Shown here one piece after another: positions 1-12,799 of a DNA stretch of 64,000 nt. Numbering within the stretch: position 1 is the stretch's first letter; each line of letters begins with the position of its first letter. A program made the position numbers and the translations under genes. The notes beneath the pieces were generated by a model. The model was not told the DNA's origin. It made no database searches and was given only the letters and a program-made list of their open reading frames with translations. This DNA is from Euleptes europaea (Eukaryota > Chordata > Lepidosauria > Squamata > Sphaerodactylidae): contig NC_079318.1 of the NCBI RefSeq assembly GCF_029931775.1, positions 26,426,159 to 26,490,158 of the forward strand, read 5' to 3'.

Positions 1-2910
1 CAGATTTCTGCAACGAATTGAGCTAGAGAATTACTTTTTAAATGAAAACTGGGAATGGAGAGAGCCTGCTATACCTATTGTTATAAAGTAATATTGATAT
101 GATATTCAGTTGCTGAATTAAAATAACTGAAAAAGCTTGAGGGAGCGCAACCAGGGGACCAGGACCAGGGCAAGAAACCTGCCCTGGGAAAGCCCTATTT
201 CTGTTGTGATGTATCAGCTGAGGTGGCAGTAGCAATGGGGAAACCACATGCCTGTGTGCGTGTGGAAAACACCCTTGTCAATGTGATCATTAACTTTTAA
301 AAAGCTGTTTACATTTCAATTTTGGGAGAGCGAGTTAATTGGCTGTTATTGGTATTTTTAGGGTGTCTTGTAGGGCCAATGTAAGCCTTTTGCTGCCTCA
401 GGCTAAAATTAATTTTACCAGCCTCTTTCTAGTTATGTTGAACATGATGGCAGTGGGAAACTGGTGGTCCAGAGTTACGCCCCTCTAAGCTAATTGAATG
501 TAGTGGTTTTGGATGGATGTAATATTGTTTAGCATTAGTTTCCTCCTTAACAATAAACAAGAGTCTTATAGCACCTGGTTATTTTTGCTGGAACAGACTA
601 TCCCAGCTACTCCCCACCCCCACCCCCAGAATTATTAGCATAGGAAACCCTCCTCAACAATTTTCTTCCTCGCAGTCCCTTTTCCCTATTCCAAAGGAAA
701 GAAATATAATTTTCCTTTCTTTGCTATAATTTTCCTTTGATATAATTTTCCTTTCTTTGCAAATAGTGCAGGTCGCTACTTGTCTCCACGCAGCTGCCTC
801 TATCTGGATCTCGCTCTTCGGAAGGTAAATATAATTCCCCCTGGGTACCTTCAAGTCCTTGTGACCAGCCCTTCAAACCTTTACTTTCTGAGTTCTGTGT
901 GTATTGGGAATTTTGTGTGTATGTGCAAACTAATTAGACGATTTTAATAAAACCCTTAAAATTCACAAAATGCTTCTTTATTGGGAACCTTTCCCACTGG
1001 TGTGTTCATCTGGCGTAGAAATTGGTTTGAAGATCCCCACACCAACCTCTTGCAAAGTGAAAGCTTTACCGGTCTCCAGCTAATTTCCCCCAATAAAAGG
1101 AGACCCCTCTGCTTGGCGTAACATCTTGTGAGAATAAAGTGGAGGAGAGGCAAACAATACAAGCTGGTTTGGGTTCCCAGTGTGGAGAAAGTCAGGAGTG
1201 AATGAATTAATAGGGATGGGCAGCCCGTTCCTGAAGGTGGGGTAGTTAGTCGACCGCCAGGAGGGGGGCAGCTGCGCCGCCTCCTCAGAGGCTTCCCAGC
1301 TGAAGAAAAAAGTTTAAAAGGCATTTAAAAACCCTGTGAATCTCCTCCAAGGAGTCTGTGCCACTTATCATGGCGCAAAGTGGCACGGACGCCAGCATGG
1401 GTCACACCAACTCCTATGGCGCTTCGCTCCCCCCCTCTTCAGGATTGCATGGTTAATTCATTTATCTGGATATAAGATGGCATCCTTAGCCTTTAAAAGA
1501 AAAAACAAGGGGCAAGTGTCCACAAGGTGACGTCCCAATCATTGCAACAAGCCCTTCCAATTCAAGCCACCATATTAGGCTCAGTTGCTTGGGAATAAGA
1601 CCCCGAAACTCAGCGAGACTTTGCTTCTCAGATTAGCATAAACTGAGCTGTATTAATTGCTTCTCTGTCTTTCCCATCCTCCTCTGTTCTTACCTAGGCC
1701 TGCACTTTAGCAATAACGTGTGCCTCCTCCACCTGTTAAACAAAAGGAGGCAAACATGTTTCGCTCTCCAAGCAGATGTCTACTCCTTTTAGGCCACCAT
1801 GAGCACACAAGATCGTCACTGTTATTATTTGATTTATTTATATTTTTTAAAAATATTATTTTTAGTGAAACATAAACAACTTCACATTTATTTATCATGT
1901 TTATAAATCGTTTGCTCTTCAAAAATAGCGAGTGAGCAACACAATATGTAAACCGAAATGCAATATAGTACAATAAAAACAAAGGAACAAAAATACCGTT
2001 CGAAAAACGAATGCTTCTTTCTTGCACTGAAATCCAGAGTGCTTGCTTCTTTAAGATTGTTTAAACTTATTTTAATTTAAAACATGTGAATTAACTATGA
2101 ACCACTTTAAGTTAATTTGGCAAATCAAAAAATGGGCCAAAACATAACTGAAAATGAATGAATTTTCATATTATTATTTTCTGTGCCTCTGATTTCTGAA
2201 GAAGAATAGCTGGACAGATTACATCCACTTGTGAACACCATTAAGGTACCGAATTATAGTACCGGTAATATGGAACTTGCTTCCCCTGGGAGAAGACAGT
2301 GAAGACAGAATGGCATGATACCATTTGTCTAGAAATGCAAGACTAGTCTTGGACATTTTGACATTGATTGTAAATATTAAAATGCTATTACCACTATTAT
2401 ATGCTGATATTCAAATCAGCTTTGCTGATCAAGTGGGTGTCAATACAACAATCCCAACCACCGCAGGCTCTTCAGAGGCCACTGTTTGTTTGGGCCTTAC
2501 TTTCTGAGGAATCCCAGCAATAGTTTTACCGAACTCTTTTCTGGGCAAAGTGATAGAGTGATGTTTCATCCATGGGCTGATCCCATCCAGCTTTATTCCC
2601 CCCCCCCTTAAATATCAGATCCAGCCATCTTGGGGTCTCTCCCAATGCCTGTCAACTGTGACATGGAGGACAAGAGCAAATCCACTGAACTAAATCTAGA
2701 CCGGATAGGCTAAATATCCTAACTCTCCTAAAGTCACCAGATGTGGACAGTCATCTTATTATTGATGCTCCATTAGCTAGTCACGCAGCCAGTCCGGATA
2801 TGCAATTGGACCTAGACTGTTCTTGAATGTACAAATAACAGCAGTAACCAAGGCTGCATTTTACTGCTTCCATCTGATTCAGTAACTGCAGCTTTATCTT
2901 CAGAGACAGT
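1..2910. other. Intergenic, no gene recognised
   Basis: No exon with convincing coding similarity or splice sites was seen. Positions 1-130 resemble one arm of the hairpin repeat at 33604-33840 (shared stretches around 'gatattcagttgctga'). Positions 1220-1320 begin with the same 14 bases (cagcccgttcctga) as the element at 42728-43191 and look like a damaged copy of it. The rest looks like unique or very old repeat DNA. Confidence 0.5.
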
Positions 2911-3186
2911 GGCTGTTACCGCACTAGGTATTCCCAGTGATGTATTAAGAGTTTAAAACGTTATAAAAAATACTGTTCACACTTCCTATGTATTCCCACC
3001 GATGTATTAAGAGTCTGAAACTGTTATAAAAAATACTGTTTGCACTTTGTTTGGCCCCTTTAGCTGTGAAGATGTTTTCCAACCATTTTTTAGCCGTAGT
3101 ATCCAAAAACCCTTTTAAAGCGATGTTTTTTATAACATTTCCAAACTCTTGATACATCGCTGGGAATACCTAGTGCGGTAACAGCC
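2911..3186. mobile_element. Short DNA transposon with about 44-bp inverted ends
   Basis: The left end (ggctgttaccgcactaggta onward) reappears inverted at the right end over about 44 bases with few mismatches. Both ends are followed directly by agt, which could be a 3-bp target duplication. Part of the left end (cgatgtattaagag and the bases after it) is repeated in tandem near 3000. No transposase frame is present, so it is a non-autonomous copy. Superfamily is uncertain. Confidence 0.65.
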
Positions 3187-3297
3187 AGTATTTGTCAACG
3201 CCAGGTTTTGGTTGTTGTTTTTTTACTGCATTCTGGGGCTACACTTACACAGCGTTCAGAAAGTGCAGTTGGGTGTGAAATATATTAGCCGGTGAAG

Positions 3298-3545
3298 TAG
3301 GGTTGCCAACATCCAAGTAATATTAGGAATTGCTTCCTCAGTAGGGTTGCCAACCACCAGGTACTAGCTGGAGATCTCCCACTATTACAACTGATCTCCA
3401 GGCAACAGAGAGCAGTTCCCCTGGAGAAAATGGCTGCTTTGGCAATTGGACACTATGGCAATGAAGTCCTATCCAAACCCCCACCTTCCTCAGGCTCCAC
3501 CCCTAAAATCTCCAGGTAGTTTCCATCCTGGAGCTGGCAACCCTA
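3298..3545. mobile_element. MITE of the TAGGGTTGCCA family, 5' end duplicated
   Basis: Begins tagggttgccaac and ends with the inverse ggcaaccct(a). The flanks 3290-3297 (cggtgaag) and 3546-3553 (cagtgaag) match at 7 of 8 bases, an 8-bp target duplication as made by hAT transposases. The terminal motif occurs twice, at 3298 and 3342, so the left end is duplicated inside the element. Confidence 0.75.
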
Positions 3546-4079
3546 CAGTGAAGGAAGGATGCCATGCAAATATAATTCCTTTTTTTTTCGTGGATTATAC
3601 CGGCTCCCAGTTACCTTCTGGGCACAAAGCAATGTACCGGTTTTACTTTTAAGGCCCTAAATAACACTAGTTTAAAAGAGGTAACAAGTGGGACTTCATC
3701 TTTTAAGCTGCATCCATGTTCTCCAGTTCCCTGTCATTGTCACTGTGAACGCAGCAGCAGTTGCGCTGGCAATCGAGGGTCCACGTGGGAGTTTTGTGCA
3801 CACTTTCCTCTGTCAGCCACCATTTCCCCTGCAATCGCCTCCTCTACCCAAGGGCTTTTTGGAGCTTACTTTTAGTTGGTAGTTGATATTGCGCTATAGC
3901 ACAATAATAACAGTTTATTGCCATATGGCAATCAATTGTTATAATACAATTGCTGATTATTATTTTTAAACCCACCCTCCAGTGGTATAGGTGTGAGTGT
4001 ATGGAATGGCAGCTGCAGGGGCTGAGACAAGGAAAACAGCACCATGGGACCTTCTAAACGACACACCGTCCTGTCCAGA

Positions 4080-4220
4080 TAGGGTTGCCAGGTCCCTCTT
4101 CACCATCGGTGGGGGGTTTTGGGGCAGAGCCTGAGGAGGGTGGGTTTTGGGGAGGGGAGGGACTTCAATGCCATAGAGTCCAATTGCCAAAGCAGCCATT
4201 TTCTCCAGGTGAACTGGTCT
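4080..4220. mobile_element. MITE of the TAGGGTTGCCA family, one end lost
   Basis: Reverse-orientation copy starting tagggttgcca, with the family interior (gaagagggacctggcaac region inverted). It stops at the 'caggtgaactg' segment, without the second terminus. Even so, tgtccaga lies directly on both sides (4072-4079 and 4221-4228), so it seems to have inserted as this shortened form. Confidence 0.7.
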
Positions 4221-5184
4221 TGTCCAGATGGCTTGCTAATGCACTTGGATGGCATTCTTTCCACAGAAAGATCATACCAAAACAAGCCTATGAAAGAACA
4301 TGCAAGAGCCAGGGAATGCCTGAAAAGTGGACAATTAGAGGATGATGCTCTAAAAAAAAAGACTCCTTAGGCTGGAGGAAGGCTCCTTGGAGGATGGATG
4401 AATCTAACCTTATAATACGATGAGACGTGTACTAGTGATTTGTGTTTATTGTAAGCTGCTTTTAATATGATAAGAAATGACATAACATAATCTTAGCAAT
4501 TTGTAATCTGGAAATCAAATGTGAGGGAAACTGCTGGCTTTAAGGCACTGGGAAGAGTGGACAATGCCTTGGAGGCAACTTTAGGGAAAGGTCAATAGGG
4601 GGGCAGATGGAGCTTCAGGCCCGAGCTTTGATGACAGAGAGGTGTCAGTAATAGGGAAAAGGTGGAAGGCTTAGATTTAAGAAATGAATATGGAAAGGAT
4701 GCTTGTGTAACCTAGAGGTTGCATGCATGCATATGAATAATGAAATTAGGGTAAAAAGTCTGTGATGTTTGGGATGAGCAAACTTTGGCATTTGCTTGAG
4801 TAGGATCTATTGGGAGAGAAAATAATAAAAGCCCACTTTGCCATTTTGTGATGCACCATCCAACCCAAGCAGTGTAGTTTTTTAATTAAAAAATGTCTCA
4901 ATTGACAGATTGACTAGTTTGCAATGTCAAATCCTTCCATGTAATGGAGTGCACACTTAGATGATCCTATGGAGAAAGGCTAGCATGAGCCAAGCTTTAC
5001 ACATGATAAACTGGCAGCCATCTCTTTGATCACAACGACGCTAGCCCACAGTATCATAGCAAAAAATATTGTATTATTATTTGCTTTATTGAATCATGTT
5101 ACAGCTACATGTCTTTAATATTGTTTGTTTTATATTAGGCACATCTTTGGTATGTTTAAGAATTGTGCACCCGTAATAGGTGTG
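4221..5184. other. Intergenic, nothing recognised
   Basis: AT-rich sequence with no exon, tRNA or clear repeat ends. Confidence 0.4.
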
Positions 5185-5388
5185 GGGAGCCTGCATGGTA
5201 TAGTGGTTAAGAGCAGCGGGTTTGATTCCCCGCTCCTCCACATGAAGCCTGCTGGATGATCTTGGGCCAGTCACAGTTCTCACAAAACTCTCTCAGCCCA
5301 TGCAGAGGCAGGCAATGGCAAACCACCTCTGAACATCTGTTGCCTTGAAAACCCTACGGGATCACCATAAGTCAGCTGTGATTTGATG
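5185..5388 (+). mobile_element. tRNA-derived SINE with BovB-like tail (Sauria-SINE type)
   Basis: The head (gagcctgcatggtatagtgg ... gggtttgattccccgctcc) carries A-box and B-box-like Pol III promoter sequence. The 3' part (cataagtcagctgtgatttg, atggc) matches the end shared with BovB LINEs and runs into a CA repeat. Sauria SINEs are known to use BovB machinery through such a tail. Confidence 0.75.
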
Positions 5389-5430
5389 GCGCGCACACAC
5401 GCACACACACACACACACACACACATACAC
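5389..5430. repeat. (CA)n microsatellite at the SINE tail
   Basis: About 40 bases of almost pure ca/ac dinucleotides, directly following the SINE 3' end. It probably grew from the SINE tail. Confidence 0.9.
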
Positions 5431-7690
5431 AATAAGTATGGACCCCAGGAAAGAAAGTTGTGGAAGAGGGTTTTGCACGTGCCTACTGGCCTTTTTGTAC
5501 ATCCCAACCACACAGTGCAATGTGAAATTGGATTGAACTTGTTACAGTCTTACATCTTACAGCACATGATCTATGATATTGAGTTGTACATATGCAGAAT
5601 TATTCACTATAAAACTAAAACTACACATACAAACAACTAAACTACTATATAACAAAAGGTTTAGTTACTTTTAAGAAGAAAAGAAAGCCTGGAAATATTA
5701 AACCAAAGGCTTATGTTTCTGAAAACTACTGATAAATGGGTCAGAGGCTCCTCCACCCTTTTAGTGGAGGAGAGCAGAGCCCTTTTCATATATTTTTAAC
5801 TATAGAAGGTCTTCCTACGCTTCCAATGACATCATAAATGGAGATGCTCTCCATCCTCCCCACTACAAGGTTATTCAATGCTAACTAATGCAATATAAGC
5901 AATGTAATTGTGTTTTTTTATTTAAACATGTAACCATGATACTATCGATTCATAAATGAATGTAATGAATGCATATTGTGCTGGAGATGAGAATGGTGTT
6001 AAAATTGAGTATATAAAGTTATCACAGAGCTCAAAAACTGATTGTTTATAGTTTAGTAAAGTAGACTAAAAGGAAAGGAAGCCCATATTAGACAATGGAG
6101 AAGGACTCCTCAGTCCAATGGAGGAGGACTCCTCAGCCCAATTTTTGGTCTGAATCAGCATTATCGAGGGGTTTGAAACAGTATAAATACAGGCACAAAA
6201 AGGCTAGAATTTCAGACCTCATTCAGAGTGACTCAGAAGAAAGGTGTGTTGGTATGTATGGCTTTGAATTATTATTGTAGAATGTGAATTAGATACTTTA
6301 TACTAAATCAGACATTTGACTGTTTTAATTTTAAGTTGGATTTTAAAACTGAATAGTATGTAAGACTTGCTTGCTTTATTGCATACATTGTAACATGCAT
6401 TGTCACTGCATACATTGTAACTGAATGTAAAGACTTTGAAACTTGCATTTACACATATATACACATTTTTACTGTAAGTACATCAATAAAAAGACTTGCT
6501 TTTTAAAAGTAGGTAAAGTTGTTGAGTTCTGCTTAGTAGGTGACTGGCTGAATAAGATAACATATCACTTCTCAGGAAGTGGTCCATTCTAAGAGCCTAT
6601 CACTTCAACATCACGACCCGCTTCAAACTGAATTATTCTCTTTGCTTCTGTCTGATCTGCATACACAGTTCTGCTTCCAGGCAGTTTCCTCCTTGGTGAA
6701 TCAGCAAATAATTGAGAATGTGGTTCTTGTCCCCCTGGCTTTTTTTAATGTAATAATAGCTAGAGGCTCTTGGGCTGCATCTGACCCCCTGAAAGCTGTG
6801 ACTGGACACTGGAATGATCATCCCAGAAACAAAAGAATGGTGTGCAGAAATACTATGTGTATTAATGGTATTTAGTAGCAGGGTGTTTGGGATAAGAGCA
6901 GGAAAGCAGAGATCTATCTGCCACCCCCACTCTTTTCTCAGAATAGTTGTCCGATAAAGCAAGTTGCTGACCAAGGTATGAAAGATGAACCGAAATACTG
7001 TAGTATTCTATAGAAGATTGGGGGGGGGGAGTGCTTTATTCTGGCAAACAAAAATTGCAGTCAAACTTCTTGCTTCATTAGAATAAATTCAAAACACCTT
7101 TTATTAGAACCAAAACAAAATGTTACAAAACAGTGAGCAAGTTTTCAGGTTCTCTAGATTGGTCCATCAGGCTGGATATCAAACAAAAGAGAAACAAAGA
7201 AGGGGGAAAGGGAAGGAAATGACGTTTGGTATGATGGAGAAAATGTCCATTCGGCCCCCAACTTCAGGAATGGGCTGTCAGTCGACTGGGTATACAACAA
7301 GCCCAGCACGCACTTCTGTAGTTGGTTCCCTCTATGTTTTTCTTCTTCTGCCTTTAACAACTCATTTATTTAAGTAGACTGAAAAATCCCATCAGTGCCT
7401 AGGCTAAATTGTTTAAATGAAAAGTGCTCATATGTGAATGTTGTTAATGTAGATAATACAATTACACACAGTGTTAACCTTGCACTTACAGTTGGCCAGT
7501 GTTTTAGAAGTCTGCTTCCTGTGTGTTGTTAAAAATAGCACACCATGCAGAAATTAGCGCATGAAGTTCAACTGTCCCTCTATACCTGGAAAACCCTCTC
7601 CTGCATTCTGGGCCAATGTCAAAGGTATAGGAAAACAGGAACAGTAAGTTGACAACCTTACTATAAATTACGGTAATAATTGCTAAGGTT
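5431..7690. other. Intergenic, nothing recognised
   Basis: AT-rich DNA with only short open frames. Near 6380-6425 'catacattgtaac' occurs twice. No exon or transposon end was seen. Confidence 0.4.
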
Positions 7691-7845
7691 TAGGGTTGTC
7701 AACCTCCAGGTGGTGGCTGGAGATCTCCCACTATTACAACTGATCTCCAGGTGATAGAAATCAGTTCCCCTGTTCAAACCCCACCCTCCTCAGGCTCCAC
7801 CCCCAAAATCTCCAGGTATTTCCCAACCTGGAGCTGGCAACCCTA
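7691..7845. mobile_element. MITE of the TAGGGTTGCCA family
   Basis: Starts tagggttgtcaacc and ends ggcaaccct(a). The 8-bp flanks ctaaggtt (7683-7690) and ctaagatt (7846-7853) match at 7 of 8. It has an internal deletion compared with the copies at 3298 and 42091. Confidence 0.8.
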
Positions 7846-8012
7846 CTAAGATTGCAGGACTGTAATGAAAGTGGAAGCAGGAGATTATTCTTCAGCACCA
7901 AACTGGGATTGGCTCATCATAGGGTTTTCAAGGTAAAGGTTGGTCAGAAGTGGTTTACCATTGCCTTCTCTGCAGTACTAACCAGGGTTAGCTGTAGTGG
8001 CACTGCTGTTGT

Positions 8013-8039
8013 CTAAACTAAACTAAACTAAACTAAACT
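8013..8039. repeat. (TAAAC)n short tandem repeat
   Basis: Five consecutive taaac units directly before the BovB fragment. Confidence 0.85.
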
Positions 8040-8238
8040 CAGTTGACTAAACTGAGGCTGTCATACTTTGGACACATTATGAGAAGACACTGGAAAAGAC
8101 AATCATGCTTGGAAAAGTTGAAGGCAGCAGAAAAAGAGGAAGACTCAACAAGAGTAAGGCTGTTAAGGATAGGACACTTTGGAGGACATTGATTCATAGG
8201 GTCGCCATGAGTCGGAAGCGACTTGATGGCACTTAACA
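8040..8238 (+). mobile_element. BovB (RTE) LINE 3' fragment
   Basis: Matches the end of the BovB reverse-transcriptase ORF and 3' end: 'actaaactgaggctgtcata', the aaaagaggaagac stretch, and the hallmark 'gggtcgccatgagtcggaag' followed by acttgatggcact and taacacacac. An internal deletion removes bases present in the copy at 38937-39178. Severely 5' truncated. Confidence 0.85.
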
Positions 8239-8900
8239 CACACAACCAAACTGGGATATGGAATTACCCCCTCTGCAAAATGTCACTGCCTACTCCCTAA
8301 CTAACAGGCACAGCTTTTTGTGGGGGTGGGGGGGAAGCAATAGTTATGGAGTAGGCAGAGAGGAATTTTGGTGAGGAAACATGTAATTCCAGAAGGATAG
8401 CCATGTGAGTATGTTGCAGCAAAAATAAAGAAGTGTCTTGCTGCTTTATGTGGGCTTTTTGAAGTTTGAGCCCACTTCAATACATGCATGAAGTGAATTT
8501 TCAGTACAGACACACATATACATTTAGAAGGGGGAAATTGTGAACTCTGGTCAGACGGCCATGAAGCAGGTCTAATCTGTACAATTTCTATGCAAAATTC
8601 AAACATATGCAAGATAAGTATAATGACCATTCACAGTAGCTGAAATCACTAATAGCACAATCTACTTCATTATGTTAAGCAATTGATTTGATATCAGAAG
8701 TAACACACAGTGTTATATGTTAAGCTCTGATAACTCACCCTGAGCCTGGGATCAGACAGGATAAAATCAAAATGAATAGCTGCTCCATTTCTGTTCCCTG
8801 AACTACAGTCTTTTCAACCAGTAACGTTTTGCACAGAGTTATTTTCATACTGCAGCTCAAGCAGTTGAAAAACCATGCTGTATTTAGCTACTGTTTTACT

Positions 8901-9005
8901 GAATACTCAATTTGGATAGGTTTTTACAAGAAAACAATCAAGCCTTCCACCTTGAATACTTAATTTGGATAGGTTTTCACAAGAAACAATCAAGCCTTCC
9001 ACCTT
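8901..9005. repeat. Tandem duplication, 53-bp unit x2
   Basis: The unit beginning gaatactcaatttggatagg and ending ccttccacctt is repeated at once with only a few differences (8901-8953 and 8954-9005). A local replication-type duplication. Confidence 0.9.
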
Positions 9006-9151
9006 GTCTTGAAGTATTCATCATTGTATTACTTCATCCAGCAGGTGGCAGCAATAAATCAGCCTAACAAACATATGAAAAACATGGGTTTAGGATTAAT
9101 ACAGTTACCCTGGAAGGGTTGCTTGATTGGTGACATTTCCCCATATAATAG

Positions 9152-9605
9152 TAGAATCATAGAATCATAGAGTTGGAAGGGACCACCAGGGTCATCAAGT
9201 ATAACCCCCTGCACAATGCAGGGAATTCACAACTACCCTCCCCACCCCCATACCCCAAGTGACTAGAAGATGGCCAAGATGCCCTCCCTCTCATCATCTG
9301 CCTAAGGTCACAGAATCAGCATTGCTGACAGATGGCCATCTAACCTCTTCTTAAAAACCTCCATGGAAGGAGAGATTACCACCTCCCAAGGAAGCCTGTT
9401 CCACTGAGGAACCGCTCTGTTAGAAAATTCTTCCTAATGTCTAGACGAAAACTCTTTTGATTTAATTTCAACCCGTTGGTTCTGGTCCGGCCTTCTTGGG
9501 CAACAGAAAACAACTCAGCACCATCCTCTATATGACAGCCCCTCAAATACTTGAACATGGTTATCATATCCCCTTTCAGTCTTCTCCTCTTCAGGCTCCT
9601 CTTCT
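9152..9605 (-). mobile_element. CR1 LINE 3' fragment
   Basis: On the minus strand this encodes the CR1 ORF2 tail (motifs MFKYLRG, SVAQEGRTR, LKLNQKSFRLDIRKNF) and then the CR1 3' UTR. It ends in the (atgattct)n-like repeat seen on the plus strand as gaatcatagaatcatag. 5' truncated, as is usual for CR1. Confidence 0.9.
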
Positions 9606-9654
9606 TCCTACATGGAGATTAGTATATAATCTCCATATAGGAAGAAATACATAA

Positions 9655-9830
9655 ACGTGACTTTGCCATGGAATCTTGCTTGGTGATCTTCAGCCAGTTA
9701 CAGACACACAGCCTAACCTACTTCAGAGGGTTGTTACAAAGATACTATAGAAGAGAATGATGTAACCAGTGTTGGGTCCACATTGTGGAGAAAGGCAAGG
9801 TATAAATGTAATAAATGAACACAGCTGAAA
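9655..9830 (+). mobile_element. tRNA-derived SINE (MIR-like body), partial
   Basis: Shares its body and 3' end (gttgggtccacattgtggag, aaaggcaaggtataaat) with the minus-strand copies at 25793 and 58381. The tRNA-like head is missing. Confidence 0.6.
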
Positions 9831-11854
9831 ATGAGGAGCAGATAAAAAGTAGGCTGGTTGGTGTCTGGGAAGGAGAGAAGGAAGCAGGGAAAGGTGAAAA
9901 TATGGGAGATGCTAAGAGGAGGGAAAGGTGAAATATTGTGGTTTAAGGGTACAGGGGAAACTGAATTTCCCCTCACAAATCTTTGTGGGTTCCCCGGCGC
10001 ACAACTGGACCTGGCCCAGCAGCTGACGCTACACAACTCAGCCAGACTTTTCCCAGGGAGAGGGAATGAGGGAAAATTGAAGGTGGAGGTAGAGGTCGAA
10101 TAGAGGTAGGTTGGCTGGTGGGTGGGAAAGCAAACAGGAGGCAGGAAATGGCAAGAGGCTATAGGGGCTTTCAGGAAAGGGAAAGAGGAAATAGTGGTGG
10201 AGGGAAAAATGAAATGTCTCCTACATGTCCTTGCATACCCCCTGCTTGTATACCTTAGTCGGGATCCTGGAAAATGAAATGTTCTGGATCATGTGTACTG
10301 GATGCTACACAGACTCTATTCTCAATAAACACTTGAAAGTTCAGGGTGTGGCCTGCCTCTGCAATTCCACTTCCCCATCTATATGTTAATTTGTACCTAC
10401 ATTTAGAGTGTCTGTGGTGTGTAATGGAAGATTTCTAGTCCAGTACAATTACTGACTCCTCTCCATGACAAATTAGAGCGAGCAGCTGAAGTACGCAAGA
10501 GGAGGAGACTGCAAAAGAAGCCTTGGCCTCTGTATGCCTGGTCCCCTCACTTTCAGTATTCAGCAGGCAGCTGAAGAGATTTATTTAGGGATGCATTTGA
10601 CTAATTTAGTTTTTGTTTATTGGCAGTCCTAATTGAGATTTTAAATTGTGGTCATTTAGATGTATATATAAATGGATTGACCTAATGGATGTATACTTCA
10701 TGCATCTGATGAAGTGAGCTCTGACTCCTGAAAGCTTATGGCGGAATAAATTCTGTTAGCCTCTAAGGGGGGGGGGGAGGAGTCACTGGACTCGCGTTTT
10801 ATTTTTCAGTTAAATATACATTGTTCAACCTATAAAACTATCTCCCAATAGGTTACTAAACCTTGCTAGCATATGATTCTTCATTTTTTTTACTTTAGGT
10901 TTTCATTTAATATTTTAAAAATATTATTTGGTTTAACATATTTTGAGAAATATTAAATTGTTTACATTTTCATTTAACCTAACAATTTTTAATGTTTGAA
11001 AAATGGGGGTGTGGGTGACCAGAATAAAGCAGTATGGCCGACATTTTTCATGTTCTCTCTCTGTTAGACCTATATCAATGGGAAAAGAAAAAATAAACAT
11101 GTTGCCATGGTGACTGGAGCAGGCCTTGTTAAAATTAACAAATCAATTATGATGTAGAAAGGGTTCCCTAGTGGAGCTTATTACAAAGGAAGCAACTAAT
11201 TGTTTTTCTTGCTTTCAGAAAAGCCTATTAAAAATATTTGCTGCATCAGCTAAACTACCTTTTAAAATGTAAGTCAAGATGCACCAAGCACATCACAGAT
11301 GTAGAGTGAGGATATATTTTATCTCTAAGGCTCTGGGAACTGAAATAACCTCATCTGTACAGTTTGCCTTGAATTTCATATTTAAAATTCAATGCCTGAC
11401 ACAGAAGCTAACATTTAATTAAAAGGCAGTGAGGGTAATTTTACTAGTGTCCAAGGTTGGGAAAAGCCATATGATGAAAGATTATTCTTTTGTGGTTGCT
11501 AGCCCCCCCCCCCCCTACATAGCTGCCTGTAGTCAAGCTAAGCTTCATTCTCATCCCTCCCCCTTCTCAACTGCATACTGGGAGCAAGACACTGTCTATA
11601 TCGGCTCCTGAGGCAGTTTTGCATGTGTGAACGCTCCATTGATTAGACAATGGGAAAGATAGAAGAGGTATTTGCCTACTAAGTGTATCAAGTTTTCTAC
11701 CTTGTTTAGTCTATAGATTTCCAACCAGAGTTCTGTGAAATTTTTCTGCCTCCTTTCTCTGGACCTCCACCACGGGGTGGAGCTAGCAACCCTGTTTATA
11801 CCGTACATCATACTGTATAAGTATGGACATTTTTCTAAGGGTGTTTGCCTATTC
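9831..11854. other. Intergenic, mostly unclassified
   Basis: No exon seen. Positions 10700-10765 (gcatctgatgaagtgagctc ... ctgttagcctctaag) are a diverged half copy of the fold-back repeat at 42490-42663. The 9858-10130 stretch is purine-rich (gggaaaggtg type). Homopolymer G and C runs at 10767 and 11503. Confidence 0.45.
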
Positions 11855-12799
11855 CCGTGTTGGCGAACCTATGGCATGCGTGCCACTTCCGGCACGCATT
11901 GCCCTCTCTGCCGGCACGCATGGTTCCTCCCAGCTGCTGGCCTTTCCGGCTCTGCCCCGCCCCGGATGGGGGAGGCTGTAGGCAGGCGGCCGCCCAGCTG
12001 GGCCGCGAGGGCTTTGAACTGCTCGGTTCAAAGCCAGCCCCTTTCCTGGACTCCCCGCCGAATTTTTCTGCCCTGGCCTCGGTCCCAATCCCCCCCTGCC
12101 CGGAGCCGAGGGGGGGCGGAGAACCCCCCCCACCCCGCGGCCTCCCGCACCACTCCCGAGCCTGGCCGTGGGGGGAGAAATCCCTGTGGTGGGGTGCGCG
12201 CATCGGGGCCTCCCGCTGCTCCTTCCCCGGCTGTTGAGCCAGGCCTTCTCGCCTCTTGCCGCCTGGAAGAGGGGAGCCCATCGCCGCTTCCGCTCGCTGA
12301 CTCTGTCCCGCCTCCTTTGGCATCTGGCGCCCCCCCGGAGGGTGTTTCGCCCCACCACCGTTCTCACTCCCGCCGGCCAGCGGGGGCCAGCTGGCCCCCG
12401 CGGCCCTCTGGAGGGGCCCACACGGAGGAGTGGGGCGCGTACGCACACACGTGTGTCTGGGGGGGCTGGACTCCCGGCCCGCCAGAAGCCCCCCCCTCTT
12501 CGGTTGGGCCAGTTCAGGGGCGTCTGCCCTTCTTGCCTTTGGGGAACCTGCGGGGGAAAGGTAGGTTGTGGGGGTCGGCTCCTGCCTGGGGGTGGTGTCG
12601 TCGGCGCTTGACCCCCCTCCCCCTCCCGGCCAGGTGCCCGACCGCGGAGGTTTGTCATCGGGCGGAGGGAAGGATGGGTGGGAGGGGCTTTTATCCTGAC
12701 GTCCAGACCCCTTTTCTCCCCCTGCGTGTGGTGGCTAGCCCCCGCCGGTGACTGGGAAGTCCCAAGGTGGCCCGGGGAGGCCTGGGCTCGGGACAGGGG

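Noticed and set aside
11735-12751. 338-codon open frame, the longest in the window, with long frames on the other strand too
   Set aside because: Pro/Arg/Gly/Ala-rich in all frames, lies in the GC-rich part of a hAT element, begins outside the element and matches no family. Absence of stops follows from base composition.
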